A stretch of DNA of 64,000 nt, from positions 8,743,327 to 8,807,326 of the forward strand of contig NC_090179.1 of NCBI RefSeq assembly GCF_024679245.1, given 5' to 3'. Origin of the DNA: Pseudorasbora parva. Lineage: Eukaryota > Chordata > Actinopteri > Cypriniformes > Gobionidae. Positions 33,861 through 44,132 of the stretch are shown here, piece by piece. The notes under the pieces are model-generated. The model was not told the DNA's origin. It searched no databases and saw only the letters and a program-made list of their open reading frames with translations. Numbering within the stretch: the first letter of the stretch is position 1; every line of letters starts with the position of its first letter. The position numbers and the translations under genes were made by a program.

Positions 33861-34690
33861 GCACTGGTAACGACTGCGCCCTGACAGAGGAGACCAGGTA
33901 AGGACTCGCGTTCCACTGGGGTCTGCTCTGCGAGGGGGCTCGTAAGCCCTGGATCAGCTCTGTCCTCGTGCATACGCATCGGGGCGGCAGCTTACCCCAT
34001 AGCACTGTTAGACTACGCCACCGAAGTAGACGAGCCAACAGGCTTGGGAGGGCGCTTAGGATAGCCTCACCGTGTCAGGTCAAAGCACTCAGTGGACACC
34101 GTAGTGCGCAACAGAGCACCTGACTGAGGGGGAGGGACCCCAGTGTACCCTTAGGCCGCGACCCTTCGAGGCCAGAGAAGGTGGAGGAGGCCACCAAACG
34201 GTCGCGGGAAGACCTGGAGATCTCCTGGACCGCGTGCACTCCTCATGCATCTCGGGAGCGAAATGGCATTGGGGGCGGGGCCCGCAGCTATTCTTAATAC
34301 CACAGCACCGCCCTCAGGTCACCCTGGCCACCAGCCAAAGTACCACCTCTCTCGGAGATGGTAGATCGGGGTGTGGCAGAGGGGACTCTCTCTCTTAACA
34401 GAGATCATTGAGTCTCGACCACAAAATCGCATTGGTCATGTTCCCGCAGAGGGAACACAGCACATCCACAAACACTGTCCGAACGTGCTGCCCAAACACG
34501 TTGAGCACTGAATGCGTCCCAAAGACAGCAACAGATATCGACCGCACTCGGAAGTGCGCAGCGGGCAAACCGTCTTGAAAAAGACGTGCCACACGCAAGC
34601 TCTTTTTGTGAGAGGAAGCTCTGCAGAGTGCCGAAGCGCCCAGGGAAAACACACACACCTGTTGCAGATCACTGCACAGATCAGCAGGCA
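33861..34690 (-). pseudogene. DIRS copy 3 gag remnant
   Basis: The N-terminal end is recognisable near 34475-34400 as VDVLCSLCGNMTNAILWSRL, matching the second Cys pair and following helix of copy 2 gag. A middle piece sits next to the RT junction at 33979-33860. The frames are scattered by indels. Confidence 0.65.
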
Positions 34691-34825
34691 GGCAATGTGA
34701 GATCGCTGTAACGTGCCGTTACACCAACACCCTGGAGAACCGCTCGTCTCGAAGACTGAAGGGAGGACTTCAGAATTCAGGCTTGCCGGAGTGAAGAGAT
34801 GCTCTTGGCTCTGAAGCAGAAACAT

Positions 34826-35018
34826 AATGCGATACATGCCAGCTACTTCCTTATATACCCAGGTGTTTAGGCGGAGTTACGCATGCAAATCTCGTATGCC
34901 CATGGCATTGGCACTGCCATTGGGCGTTTTCTAAGATCTCGAAGATGATTGGCTTCTAGGCGAAACCCCCATTCATCAGTCACTGACGTTACGTCGGAGT
35001 GACTGAACGAAAGGGAAC
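34826..35018. repeat. DIRS copy 3, right inverted terminal repeat
   Basis: The 5' end of the minus-strand element. It retains the TATA-like motif (ccttatataccc on the + strand near 34850) and ends GAACGAAAGGGAAC. Confidence 0.8.
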
Positions 35019-35790
35019 TTAATAATTAAGAATATTTCCATTTCCACCCATAATATGTACAATGGACCAGACACCTTTTTCCAGTCCTGAAAAAGCACAG
35101 ATTTCACCTTATTAAGGATACCTATTCCACAAAGAGCAACTATGTAGTGAACAATTAATTTCCAATATAATAATACCTAACTATGAAAATATGACAGTTT
35201 ATACTTTAGTTTTGATGGCTCAAAATCACACTTTAAGAAGAAATCAATGGCTCCAAAAGAATCAAATATTTTAGAAGAAAAACTACACCAAACAGAATGT
35301 CTGTATTTCTGAGGAAAGCTTGAAGCCACCTTCACTTAAGAGTGCCATTTATAACATCGAAATCAATTACGTTCAACCAAACCTTCCTCGCTGATCGGCC
35401 TCACTGCATTTGCCTTTCTTATATAGCGGTGCATGATTTTCCATATACATTTATATTGAATTTGATTTGTGTCCCTTATCCATCTATCAGATTTAACTTT
35501 TACTTTTAAATTTAAATACTTTTTAAAATGAAGAACCTTAAATCAACCTGGAAAGTGTTTCTGACTTCTCTATGAGAATTCTGCCAAATATAGATTCTTT
35601 GTAACTAAAAATAAAATATGACTTTTTTCATATTAGCCTATTTTTTTCTTCTTCTAATTTTAGGGTCTTTGGTAACAATAATTCCTAAGTAGTTTACCTG
35701 AATTTTTAATGGAATATTGAACAACTGAGATTCTGTATGATCGTGAGGTGCCATTAAACCTCACGATTAATGTTTAATTTAATCAACATT
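35019..35790 (-). pseudogene. Tx1/L1-like LINE, RT C-terminal fragment
   Basis: The minus strand at about 35700-35640 reads KIQVNYLGIIVTKDPKIRR, the conserved YLG segment of Tx1/L1-type ORF2 downstream of the RT catalytic core. The piece stops at DIRS copy 3 on one side and at a hairpin on the other. Confidence 0.65.
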
Positions 35791-35796
35791 AAAAAA

Positions 35797-35886
35797 TTAA
35801 TGTTAAATCTCTAAGAAATCCCAAATGGTAATGATACACAGCTATTTATCATTACCATTTGGGATTTCTTAGAGATTTAACATTAA
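35797..35886. repeat. near-perfect 90-bp inverted repeat (hairpin)
   Basis: Arms of about 39 bp (one beginning taatgttaaatctctaagaa) flank a loop of about 10 bp (cacagctatt). No mismatch was noticed in the arms. It borders the LINE fragment. Confidence 0.85.
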
Positions 35887-36288
35887 TAGATTTGATAGAA
35901 GAAAAGGTTGTAAAGAGAGTTAATTTGTTGCCTGTATAATGGATACACGAATCAGTGACTAGTAATGTGAGTTCAGTGAAGCACATGGAGTTTACTAATG
36001 TCCGCCATTTTGTGTAAAGTGCGTCATATTTTCGTAGTAGAGTTAACATAAGCACAAATTAGTTTCTTTTCATGTGCATAGGACAGAAAGAGTCAAAAAA
36101 TGCAGCACGTGAGAATATCATCATTATTTAGACATATTCAAAGCATGGAATCTATGCTTTAACTGGAAATGTACATACACTGAAAGGGTTTAACATACCA
36201 AAGGATTGTTTAAGAGTACAAACTAAGTTACATTTAGTTTCTTTTGTGTTTATTGAGCAAGTGAATGTTTATTGTGACACTGAGTATA

Positions 36289-37930
36289 CAGTCCCTGACA
36301 AAAGTCTTGTCGCTTGTGTACAAATTGACCTAAAGTGCCACTAAAATATATTTCTAATCAAGATTTTTTTTACAATAAATGGCTCATTTTAATCCCACCA
36401 GCTTTTGTGATAATGTTTCAGTAAAAAACTAAACTTTCAAAAAGTATTCTAATATTCACAGCTTGGTAAAGCCCATTGAGTAAATTTTTGCAAAGACATG
36501 TGTTGTCACCTTGTCATATGAGCTTCACCTGTGACTAATAATGGATCAATTAGGTCTCAAGTGTGTATAAAAAGAATCCCAGTACACTAGACCTTCACAT
36601 CAACTGCAACTAGACCTCTGCAAACATGCCTAAGATTCACCCTGAGACTAAAGTTTTGATTATCAAGAGGCTGAAGACCAGGTCCACTGCTGATGTGGCA
36701 GACACCTTTAATGTGTCTCAGCGTCAAGTACAGAGGATAAAAAAAAAGATTTGAAGAGACTGGAGACGTTTTTGACAAGCCCAGGTCAGGCAGACCCCGC
36801 AAGACAACTGCTCGAGAGGACCGTTTGTTGGCTCGAAAATCCAAGGCCAGCCCATTTTCCACTGCAGCAGAGCTCCACGAGACCTGGTCACCTGAAGTCC
36901 CTGTGTCAACCAGAACTGTTTGTCGGATTCTGTCTCGAAATGGCCTCAATGGTCGAATCAGTGCCCAGAAGCCAGCACTAAACAAAAGACAATTGAAAAC
37001 CCGTGTGGCATTTGCCAAGGCCCACAGCCTGCTAAAAGGATGGACGCTGGAAAAGTGGCAGAAGGTGGATTTTTCAGATGAATCTTCTGTTGAATTACAC
37101 CACAGTTGCCGCAAATATTGCAGGAGACCTACTGGAGCCAGAATGGATCCGAGATTCACCCAGAAAACAGTGAAGTTTGGTGGCGGAAAAATCATAGTCT
37201 GGGGTTACATCCAGTATGGGGGTGTGCGAGAGATCTGCAGGGTGGAAGGCAACATCAATAGTCTAAAATACCAAGAAATCTTAGCTACCTCTTTATATTC
37301 CCAACCCTAAAAGAGGCCAAATTCTGCAGCAGGACGGTGCTCCATCGCATACTTCCATCTCCACATCAAAGTTCCTCAAGGTGAAGAAGATCAAGATGCT
37401 CCAGGATTGGCCAGCCCAGTCACCAGACATGAACATCATTGAGCATATGTGGGGTAGGATGAAAGAGGACGCATGGAAGACGAAACCAAAGAATATTGAT
37501 GAACTCTGGGAGGCATGCAAGACTGCTTTCTTAGCTATACCTGATGACTTCATCAATAAATTGTATGAATCCTTGCCAAACCGCATGGATGCAGTCCTTC
37601 AAGCTCATGGAAGTCATACAAGATATTAGATTTGGATCTCACAGCACCACAACTTAATTTGCTGACATATTTTTGTATTTGCAGTAAATTTGTTCAATTT
37701 CTGTATAGGCGACAAAACTTTTGTCTTGCCAAAATTTGACCTTTCTGTCTTGATTAAATGATAAATATTTTTTCTATGAAAATTATTTATTTCAGTGCAT
37801 TAAACATCATTTGGGAGGGTTTTAGCTTTTCATATGAGCTATTTCTAACACCAATTAATTAATTAAAAGTCAGGTTAATATCAGGTATTTCTAGAAAATA
37901 GATAAGCGACAAGACTTTTGTCAGGGACTG
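36289..37930 (+). mobile_element. Tc1-like DNA transposon
   Basis: A 1642-bp element with inverted ends CAGTCCCTGACAAAAGTCTT and the complement at 37930, flanked by TA on both sides (36287-36288 and 37931-37932). It carries a decayed transposase at 36626-37629. The well-matched ends suggest a moderately recent insertion. Confidence 0.92.
36626..37629 (+). pseudogene. Tc1 transposase, frameshifted
   Basis: Starts MPKIHPETKVLIIKRLK. An N-terminal paired-like helix-turn-helix (STADVADTFNVSQRQVQRIK) is followed by a second DNA-binding segment with GRPRKTTAREDRLL. The catalytic part has DFSDESSVE for the first Asp, QQDGAPSHTS (near 37330) for the second and SPDMNIIEHMW for the Glu. The frame shifts at an A-run (about 36739-36747) and again between 37300 and 37380. 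It once catalysed cut-and-paste at TA sites. Confidence 0.88.
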
Positions 37931-38117
37931 TAAGACATGTTTAAAGAAAGGAGAGTGCGTACAGAAATGAATAGAGAAATGAGTGAACTGAGATGCTCCA
38001 TTGATAATTGACGCTGTATATTTCATTCTTTGTTTCAGACCATTCTTCTAATAAATGTGTTGCACTGAAAAGACGCCTGTTTCTTTGCAGACCTTTAACA
38101 CGTGCAGCACTGGAGAC

Positions 38118-38217
38118 TTAGACGTAAACGTGCATAGGATTGGATAATATTTGCATATTTAATAGCTCATTAAATACGCAAATATTATCCAATTCTAGCA
38201 ATGCGCGTTTACTTCCG
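38118..38217. repeat. imperfect 100-bp inverted repeat (hairpin)
   Basis: A core of about 25 bp per arm (attggataatatttgcatat and complement) around the loop agctc extends imperfectly outward through gtaaacg/cgtttac. Non-coding. Confidence 0.65.
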
Positions 38218-38461
38218 AGCTCCGCTGTTAGTTCACATGACGGAGAGGAGAAAGTGAGAGAGAAGCAGCAACGACTGATTCTCTCGACCACAGGGCTCAT
38301 AAACGTCTTTATCAAACAAACACAATGTTTTATTTCTCATCAACACGCGATTGATTGGACTATTATTTTTATATTATACATAGCCCGCAAGATCGGACGA
38401 TATAAGCGCGAACCGCACGCACACACATACACGTTCTGCGTGCACGCCGCCGTTCAGATGT

Positions 38462-38465
<4 letters not shown>

Positions 38466-38529
<64 letters not shown>

Positions 38530-38535
38530 CTGAGA

Positions 38536-38617
<82 letters not shown>
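38466..38617. repeat. (GA)n microsatellite
   Basis: About 150 bp of GA repeats with one interruption near 38528-38545 (gctgagaaagagaaag). It generates spurious Arg/Glu and Ser/Leu frames on the two strands. Confidence 0.97.
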
Positions 38618-38620
<3 letters not shown>

Positions 38621-39108
38621 GCAGAACAAGAACGGAGTATAATGAGATTGATCGGCCTGCCGGGCTTTGCGAGCCCTGGCCCATACGTGTCTGAGTCCAG
38701 CATGCTAAAGGTATGTTTCTATTACACACGTACACATAAGCAAAACGATTTAGAACAATGCAACACTATTACATTTAAAAACACGTTTTACTCACATAAG
38801 TGTGTTGCACCATTCCTGTCGGAACCAAATCCAGCATCGACCGGAGATTTGTTTACAAAAGATCCCGCAGTGAACTGAAGTGAACATGTCTTCCCCACGT
38901 GAGCTGAGACTTCATTAAAAATAAAGTTCAACCACACATTCCTAATTTTAGGATCAGAAGGAAGCTTATGTTTTAACTGTGATTTTAAACTTATAATTAT
39001 AATTTAAGACTGTGTTCTTCCACAACCAGGAATAGCGCAATATTTTAATCTTCCACGGCATGAAATTGTTGTTGACCAGCTGCTAGCACAAGTCCTCCAT
39101 GAGTCGGT

Positions 39109-39212
39109 GGGCGGGGCGACTGAATTAGAGGCTCTGTAGAGGCGGTGTTTCGCCGCGCACTGACGTCAGTATGAAGCACACGACCGTTTGCTGAGCCCGG
39201 TGTCTATAAAAG
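39109..39212 (+). promoter_or_regulatory. promoter-like cluster: GC box, CRE, TATA
   Basis: GGGCGGGGC at 39109-39117, the full palindromic CRE TGACGTCA at 39161-39168 and TATAAAAG at 39205-39212 occur in order on the + strand. Spacing fits a polymerase II promoter starting near 39235. No recognised gene follows, so it may belong to a mobile element or an unannotated RNA. Confidence 0.4.
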
Positions 39213-39310
39213 CTTTTCTTTGATTAACAAGGAAGTTTTTAGCTCTGAAACGTACAGGATATTAAAAGCTCAAGGGAAAGTTGATTACTCAATTCACCCC
39301 TTTAACAAAT

Positions 39311-39535
39311 TTATGACCAAACCCAAAAAACTTCAATGCATGTAAAATTTATTTGTTCTACAGTATTGAATGCCTTATAGAAATCAAGAAACAACACAAA
39401 CCCATCATCCTTAATTAAATGTCTATAATCATAGTCTAAAACAAGTCTAATATTGTTGTGTATTAATCTTCCTTTAATAAACCCAGATTGGGTTGATTCA
39501 GAGCGGCTGTTCATCAGAAACAAATTCTGTTGCAT
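39311..39535 (-). pseudogene. Tx1/L1-like LINE, RT N-terminal fragment
   Basis: The frame reads TQSGFIKGRLIHNNIRLVLD and FVLFLDFYKAFNTVEQ, the first RT motifs of Tx1/L1-type ORF2. It lies upstream (on the - strand) of the fragments at 35019-35790 and 30300-30762 in the order expected for one original copy. Confidence 0.75.
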
Positions 39536-39539
39536 TTTT

Positions 39540-39900
39540 TTCTGTTAACACTGTGACAATGCATTAAAACAATCCTCATTGTAAAAAGCGCTATATAAAT
39601 AAAGGTGACTTGACAAAGCAAACCTTAATACATTGTGGGTTCTGAGACATTTCTATCATGTTTTTCAGCAATTTGAGCTACAGTATTCTGTCTGATCTCA
39701 TGATAGCCTTCACTCCTCACGTGCATTAATGACCTGATGCCGGTTCACAGGTTGTCCTTCGTTGCACCACTTTTGATAGATACAAAACAAACCTGAGAAC
39801 CGACTTTTGAAGATTTTTTCAGTCGCTTTGGATAAAAGTGTCTGCTAAATGATTAAATGTAAATGTAAATGAAGATGTTCTGAACCAGTTGTCTAGCCAT
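39540..39900. repeat. LINE/SINE 3' tails
   Basis: Around 39580-39612 the sequence aaagcgctatataaataaag matches a common fish L2-type 3' tail. Around 39828-39870 ttggataaaagtgtctgcta followed by taaatgtaaatg is the tail seen in V-SINE-type retroposons. Bodies are incomplete. Confidence 0.5.
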
Positions 39901-39984
39901 CACTATTTGACCATCAAACACACGTAGCTCTTCTGACTGGCCACTTGCTCACTCCCACCCCTTTACTGATGCCAGTAATCATTG

Positions 39985-40195
39985 GGTGCGTTTACATGCA
40001 CGTTCTTAAGCTGATTATGCCAACAATGAACATGGTAATGTAAAGCAGTAACCCTTTTTCTTTTATCGGAGTCATAAACGGCATAAGCAAAAACCGGTCG
40101 GAACAGGTAGCTTTTTGCCTCTTACCTTGATTTCGGGCTGCATGTAAATGCATTAACCTGCTTTCTGTCGGCTTATTGAAGTGCGCATGGGCAAA
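39985..40195. repeat. MITE-like repeat with gtttacatgca ends
   Basis: gcgtttacatgcacg near 39988 and gcatgtaaatgca near 40140 are inverted relatives around non-coding DNA. The outer boundary is uncertain. Confidence 0.35.
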
Positions 40196-40199
40196 AGGT

Positions 40200-41270
40200 G
40201 ACAAAAACGCAAATTTACAGCAGATTTAAATGCATCCAGACAGAGCGAGCTAGCGTTTTACATGAAATAAGGACATATATCACAAACGCAGACTCTTTTA
40301 AGACCCAGAAAATTGTAAAGATGTGCTCATCTCATGCAGCAGAAGTAGAAGAGGTTTAGTCAAAACAGTGCAACTTGCATAACTCAGCCAGTGGGAGGCA
40401 ACAAGGGACTGTCTTTATAGGTAGGCAAGAGCCATTCAATTTGTTAAAAACATTAGTTAAAGTCCCAGTGAACCGGAAGTAGCAAGTGAGTTTCCAGACT
40501 GGAAGTAACTTTTCAGATTTTGTTTAAAGATTACCGCGGCAAACAAAGTTTTTTTTCTGTGTATTAACTTGCACAAATTAATTGCTCACCCTAAGACCTG
40601 TAATATGTGATTACAAAGTAAATAGGGTCGGTTTTGATTTCATGAGGACTTTAATTCAAGAAAGTAACAAACTGTTTGAGCTTTGATGTTCAAACACATT
40701 GCTCATACAAGACATATTTTGGTAGTTTAAGACAGATTTATATCATTTATATCCAAAATGATAAACTCAAACACAAAGATGAAATACACATTTAAAATAT
40801 TTTTTAATGTCCTTTGGCAGGAACAGCAATAGACAACTGTTCTGTATTTATGTGAATAATTCAATGCAACATTTAACCAGATTCTCATCTTAAAAAATAT
40901 GTTATGTGCTAAAGGAATAAAATGCAACTGCCCACAGACATGATTTTAAATTCCAGACTATTATTTATTTATTATTCGTTAACTATAAAAAACATGATAA
41001 TTCTTTCCATTTTTAAAATGTATATATTTGGAGATGCTTAATCTCTTATCTACAAATCAAGTTGCTTTTGGTTCACCAACTAAAACATAACTAGTGTGGA
41101 GGGTTTTTTTTTTTTTCGGGATGTAAAATAAATATCACAATAAATTAAATTGATTTGTTTCCTTTTAATAAATCAGTTGGATTTGGTCTTCCTTTTACTT
41201 AGGCTGTAAGAACATATTGAGTGAAGATGGGAATACTTCCCAAGTTTCTTTTTTTGTTTCAATCCTCACC
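40200..41270. other. unassigned AT-rich DNA
   Basis: No gene motif found. Short T-runs (41106-41117) and small chance frames only. Confidence 0.5.
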
Positions 41271-41279
41271 AGGTTTTTT

Positions 41280-42330
41280 TGACCACGCCTTTTTGACTCC
41301 CACTGTGCAGGAAACCCTTGATTGAAACCCTTCCAATTATTCTGTTCTTTACCTGGGAAAACAAGATGTGCTTAATCATGTTATGATCATTGCTTTGACT
41401 GCAGTGCAAAAGAAGAAGTTTGTTCAAGACTGAATCTGTAATAGGTAAGCAGCTTGGTGTGAAGAAATCAACTGTGGGAGCAATTATTAGAAAATGGAAG
41501 GCATACAAGACCATGATAATCTCCCTCAATATTGGGCTCCACGTAAACTCTCACCATGTGGGGTCAAAATGATCACATGAACAGTGAGCAAAAATCCCAG
41601 AACCAAACAGGGGACTTATAGTGAATGACCTGTAGAGAGCTGGGACCAAAGTAACAAAGGCTACCATCAGTAACACTATGCCGCCAGGGACTCAAATCCT
41701 GCAGTGCCAGATGTGTCCACCTGCTTAAGCCAGTACATGTCCAGGCCCGTCTGAAGTTTGCTAGAGAGCATTTGGATGATCCAGAAAAGGATTGGGAGAA
41801 TGTCATATGGTCAGATGAAACCAAAATAGGCTGAGTTGCACCATACCTGGTGTGAAGCATGGTGGTGGAAACATCATGATTTTGGGCTGTTTTTCTGCAA
41901 ATGGACCAGGACAACTTATGTGTAAAGGAAAGAATGAATGTATTGTGAGATTTTAAGTAAAAACCTCCTTCCATCAAGCAAGGGCATTGAAGATGAAATG
42001 TTGCTGCTGGGTCTTTCAGCATGACAATGATCCCAAAATCCCCCCCTGGCAACAAAGGAGTGGCTTCATAAGAAGCATTTCAAGGTCCTGGAGTGGCCTA
42101 GCCAGTCTCCAGATCTCAACCCCATAGAACATTTTTGGAGGGAGTTGAAAATCTGTGTTGCCAAGGGACAACCCCAAAACATCACTGCTCTAAGAGGAGA
42201 TCTGCATGGAGGAATGGGCCAAACTAACAGCAACAGTGTGTACAAACCTTGTGGCAACTTAAAGAAAACATTTGACCTCTGCCATTGCCAACAAAGGTTA
42301 TAATAAAAGTATTGAGCTTAACTTTTGTTA
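41280..42330 (+). pseudogene. decayed Tc1/mariner-like transposase
   Basis: Read in shifting + frames: a helix-turn-helix-like stretch (IGKQLGVKKSTVGAIIRKWK, about 41440-41500), a WSDETK-like first Asp motif near 41810, and LEWPSQSPDLNPIEHFWREL (42088-42147) with the terminal Glu region. Numerous stops and indels. Ends could not be fixed. A separate insertion from the copy at 36289. Confidence 0.75.
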
Positions 42331-42429
42331 TTGAACAAATACTCATTTTCCACCATAATTTGCAAACAAATTCTATAAAAATCAGACAATGTGCTTTTCT
42401 GGATTTTTTTTTTCTCATTCTGTCTCTTG

Positions 42430-43620
42430 TACAGTGGGTCTGAAATAATTGTATAAGATGATCTGGTATTAGTTTTTATACAACACTTTTTAACATTTAC
42501 TGAAGCCTGATGTGCAAATGCATTTCTCAATAAATATTCTGAAGACTGTACATAATAACGATTTAATTGTAAAAATCTGTTACATTGAAAAATATATAAA
42601 TTACATACAAAACTAGCTTTAAAAACTGCATTAATGATAACACACTTCATATAGAAGAGCACTCAGCAATAAAGGGTGCCAGAGCACAAAGACCATCGGC
42701 TCAATCACACCAAGGACGATAATTATGACAATAAAGATATGGTGCTAATCCTCTATCCTATGGTCTTGATTCTCCAGCATGAAAGCAGCAGACTACTAAA
42801 CTGCAGCGCATGCATAAAATAACCAGAACAATATAATGCACTGATGTAAATGCTAATATAGTTATCTTTATGGTTATTGTTCTTGGTGTGAAGAGGCCTT
42901 AAATCATCACAATGGCACAAGTTTGAGCACTACAGTTTCTTCATATGATACGGAGCATTACTGAATTAAACAATATCAGTGTTTTAATCTTGAGCACCAT
43001 CTTGAGTATTTCACTCTAGTCTACTGAAACATACTTTCATGCCCACATACTTGCAGTTCAGGTAAATGTTTCTTTTTTATGTAATGTTATTATAGCATTA
43101 TATTATTATGTGAAATGCCATCGATATCAACAAGATCATGACCAGCATGTCATTGTATTGATTCTCTCATCACTTACATTTAGTATTTGATAGACAAACA
43201 AGTACCATGTAAATTAACAGTATAATTTAAATACATTTTATACAAAATCATTCTACTTTAGGCAAGTGTAAATAGCCATTTTGTATGCTGAAATAAGCCA
43301 TTTCAATATACAATAAAGTCTCACAAAAACTTTCAAAAACAAATTTCACTCCAAAGTCAATAGAAAGAAAGAAGAAATCTTATTTTTGCATGAGGAAATA
43401 AAATTTTAGGAACAATAATATTACAATCACAGCACATTCCTTTACCGCCGTAAAATATTAATATATCATTGTGAAATATTATTTAATCTTTATATTTCAG
43501 TTATTATTACTGAGATACTAAATGCATCCTGATGCATTACACTTATGAGAATTTTGAGAGGGAAATGTGCTTGACTGTCACATTTATGTCATAATACAAA
43601 AAACAAACGTTTCATTATCT
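42430..43620. other. AT-rich DNA downstream of bicdl2
   Basis: No gene seen. Lies past the inferred poly(A) site of the minus-strand bicdl2 gene. Confidence 0.5.
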
Positions 43621-43641
43621 TTATATAAAATATTACTTCTT

Positions 43642-43647
43642 TTTATT
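43642..43647 (-). terminator. poly(A) signal of bicdl2
   Basis: AATAAA on the minus strand (tttatt on +), 282 bp after the bicdl2 stop codon. It is the nearest canonical signal downstream of the terminal exon. Confidence 0.5.
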
Positions 43648-43928
43648 TTTTGAGTTTGGGGAGAAATGCGTTTTTGTGAGATTCAGCTAAACCTTGCTGA
43701 AAAGCCACATGAATTTCCCATGTTTTCCACTTGGATTTCACATGAGATCTGTTCCAAAACCATGTTTCCCGCGTGTAAAGTATGTTTTTGCACATGTGAA
43801 AATGTGGTTTTGAATAAGCAGGTTTTTTCTTTATGTTTTCCAACATAGTTATAAAGTGTTTTTGGCATTGATGGGTGAGTGTCTGCGGTTGTAGAGGAGC
43901 AGCCGGTGCTGGAGGCACAGAAGCAGGT

Positions 43929-44132
43929 TCATTTGCTCAGTCTGAGCCAGTCTCTCCAGTGGGATAGGTTCTGCTCTGGGCTGATCTCTGATATAACGGA
44001 GGGGGAAGAAGAGGGTCGTCTGGACTTACGCAGGAAAGAAAGACGACCCATCGATCTCTTCTGAGGCAGTTGCTGCAGTTCGGTCTGCTGTTGGGTCCTC
44101 AGCTGTTGATTGATGATAATCTGGATATCGTC
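43929..44132 (-). CDS. bicdl2: bicdl2 terminal coding exon
   Basis: Acceptor ccctcag before GAC GAT ATC. Encodes 67 residues and the stop. DDIQIIINQQL continues the coiled coil; SMGRLSFLRKSRRPSS is the conserved basic BICDR tail, followed by a Ser/Pro-rich end. Confidence 0.85.
   Translation of the reverse strand, partial: DDIQIIINQQLRTQQQTELQQLPQKRSMGRLSFLRKSRRPSSSPSVISEISPEQNLSHWRDWLRLSK

Larger units (their letters stand above)
30763..35018 (-). mobile_element. DIRS-like tyrosine-recombinase retrotransposon, copy 3 (internally deleted)
   Basis: A 4256-bp element with inverted termini at about 30763-30993 and 34826-35018 and an internal complementary region at about 31047-31155 (junction near 31103). 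In the - direction there is a gag remnant, a truncated RT joined directly to gag sequence, RNase H pieces and a damaged recombinase. It is inserted into a Tx1/L1-like LINE. Its termini are close to copy 2. It is defective by deletion, stops and a lost catalytic residue. Confidence 0.9.

Noticed and set aside
5655..35018. CRISPR-like array from the repeated palindromic DIRS termini
   Set aside because: The repeats are inverted, few and part of retrotransposon termini and internal regions in a eukaryotic genome.
38369..38735. Ser/Leu- and Arg/Glu-repeat open frames
   Set aside because: They are translations of the (GA)n microsatellite in different frames, with no other coding evidence. The same holds near 63304-63562.
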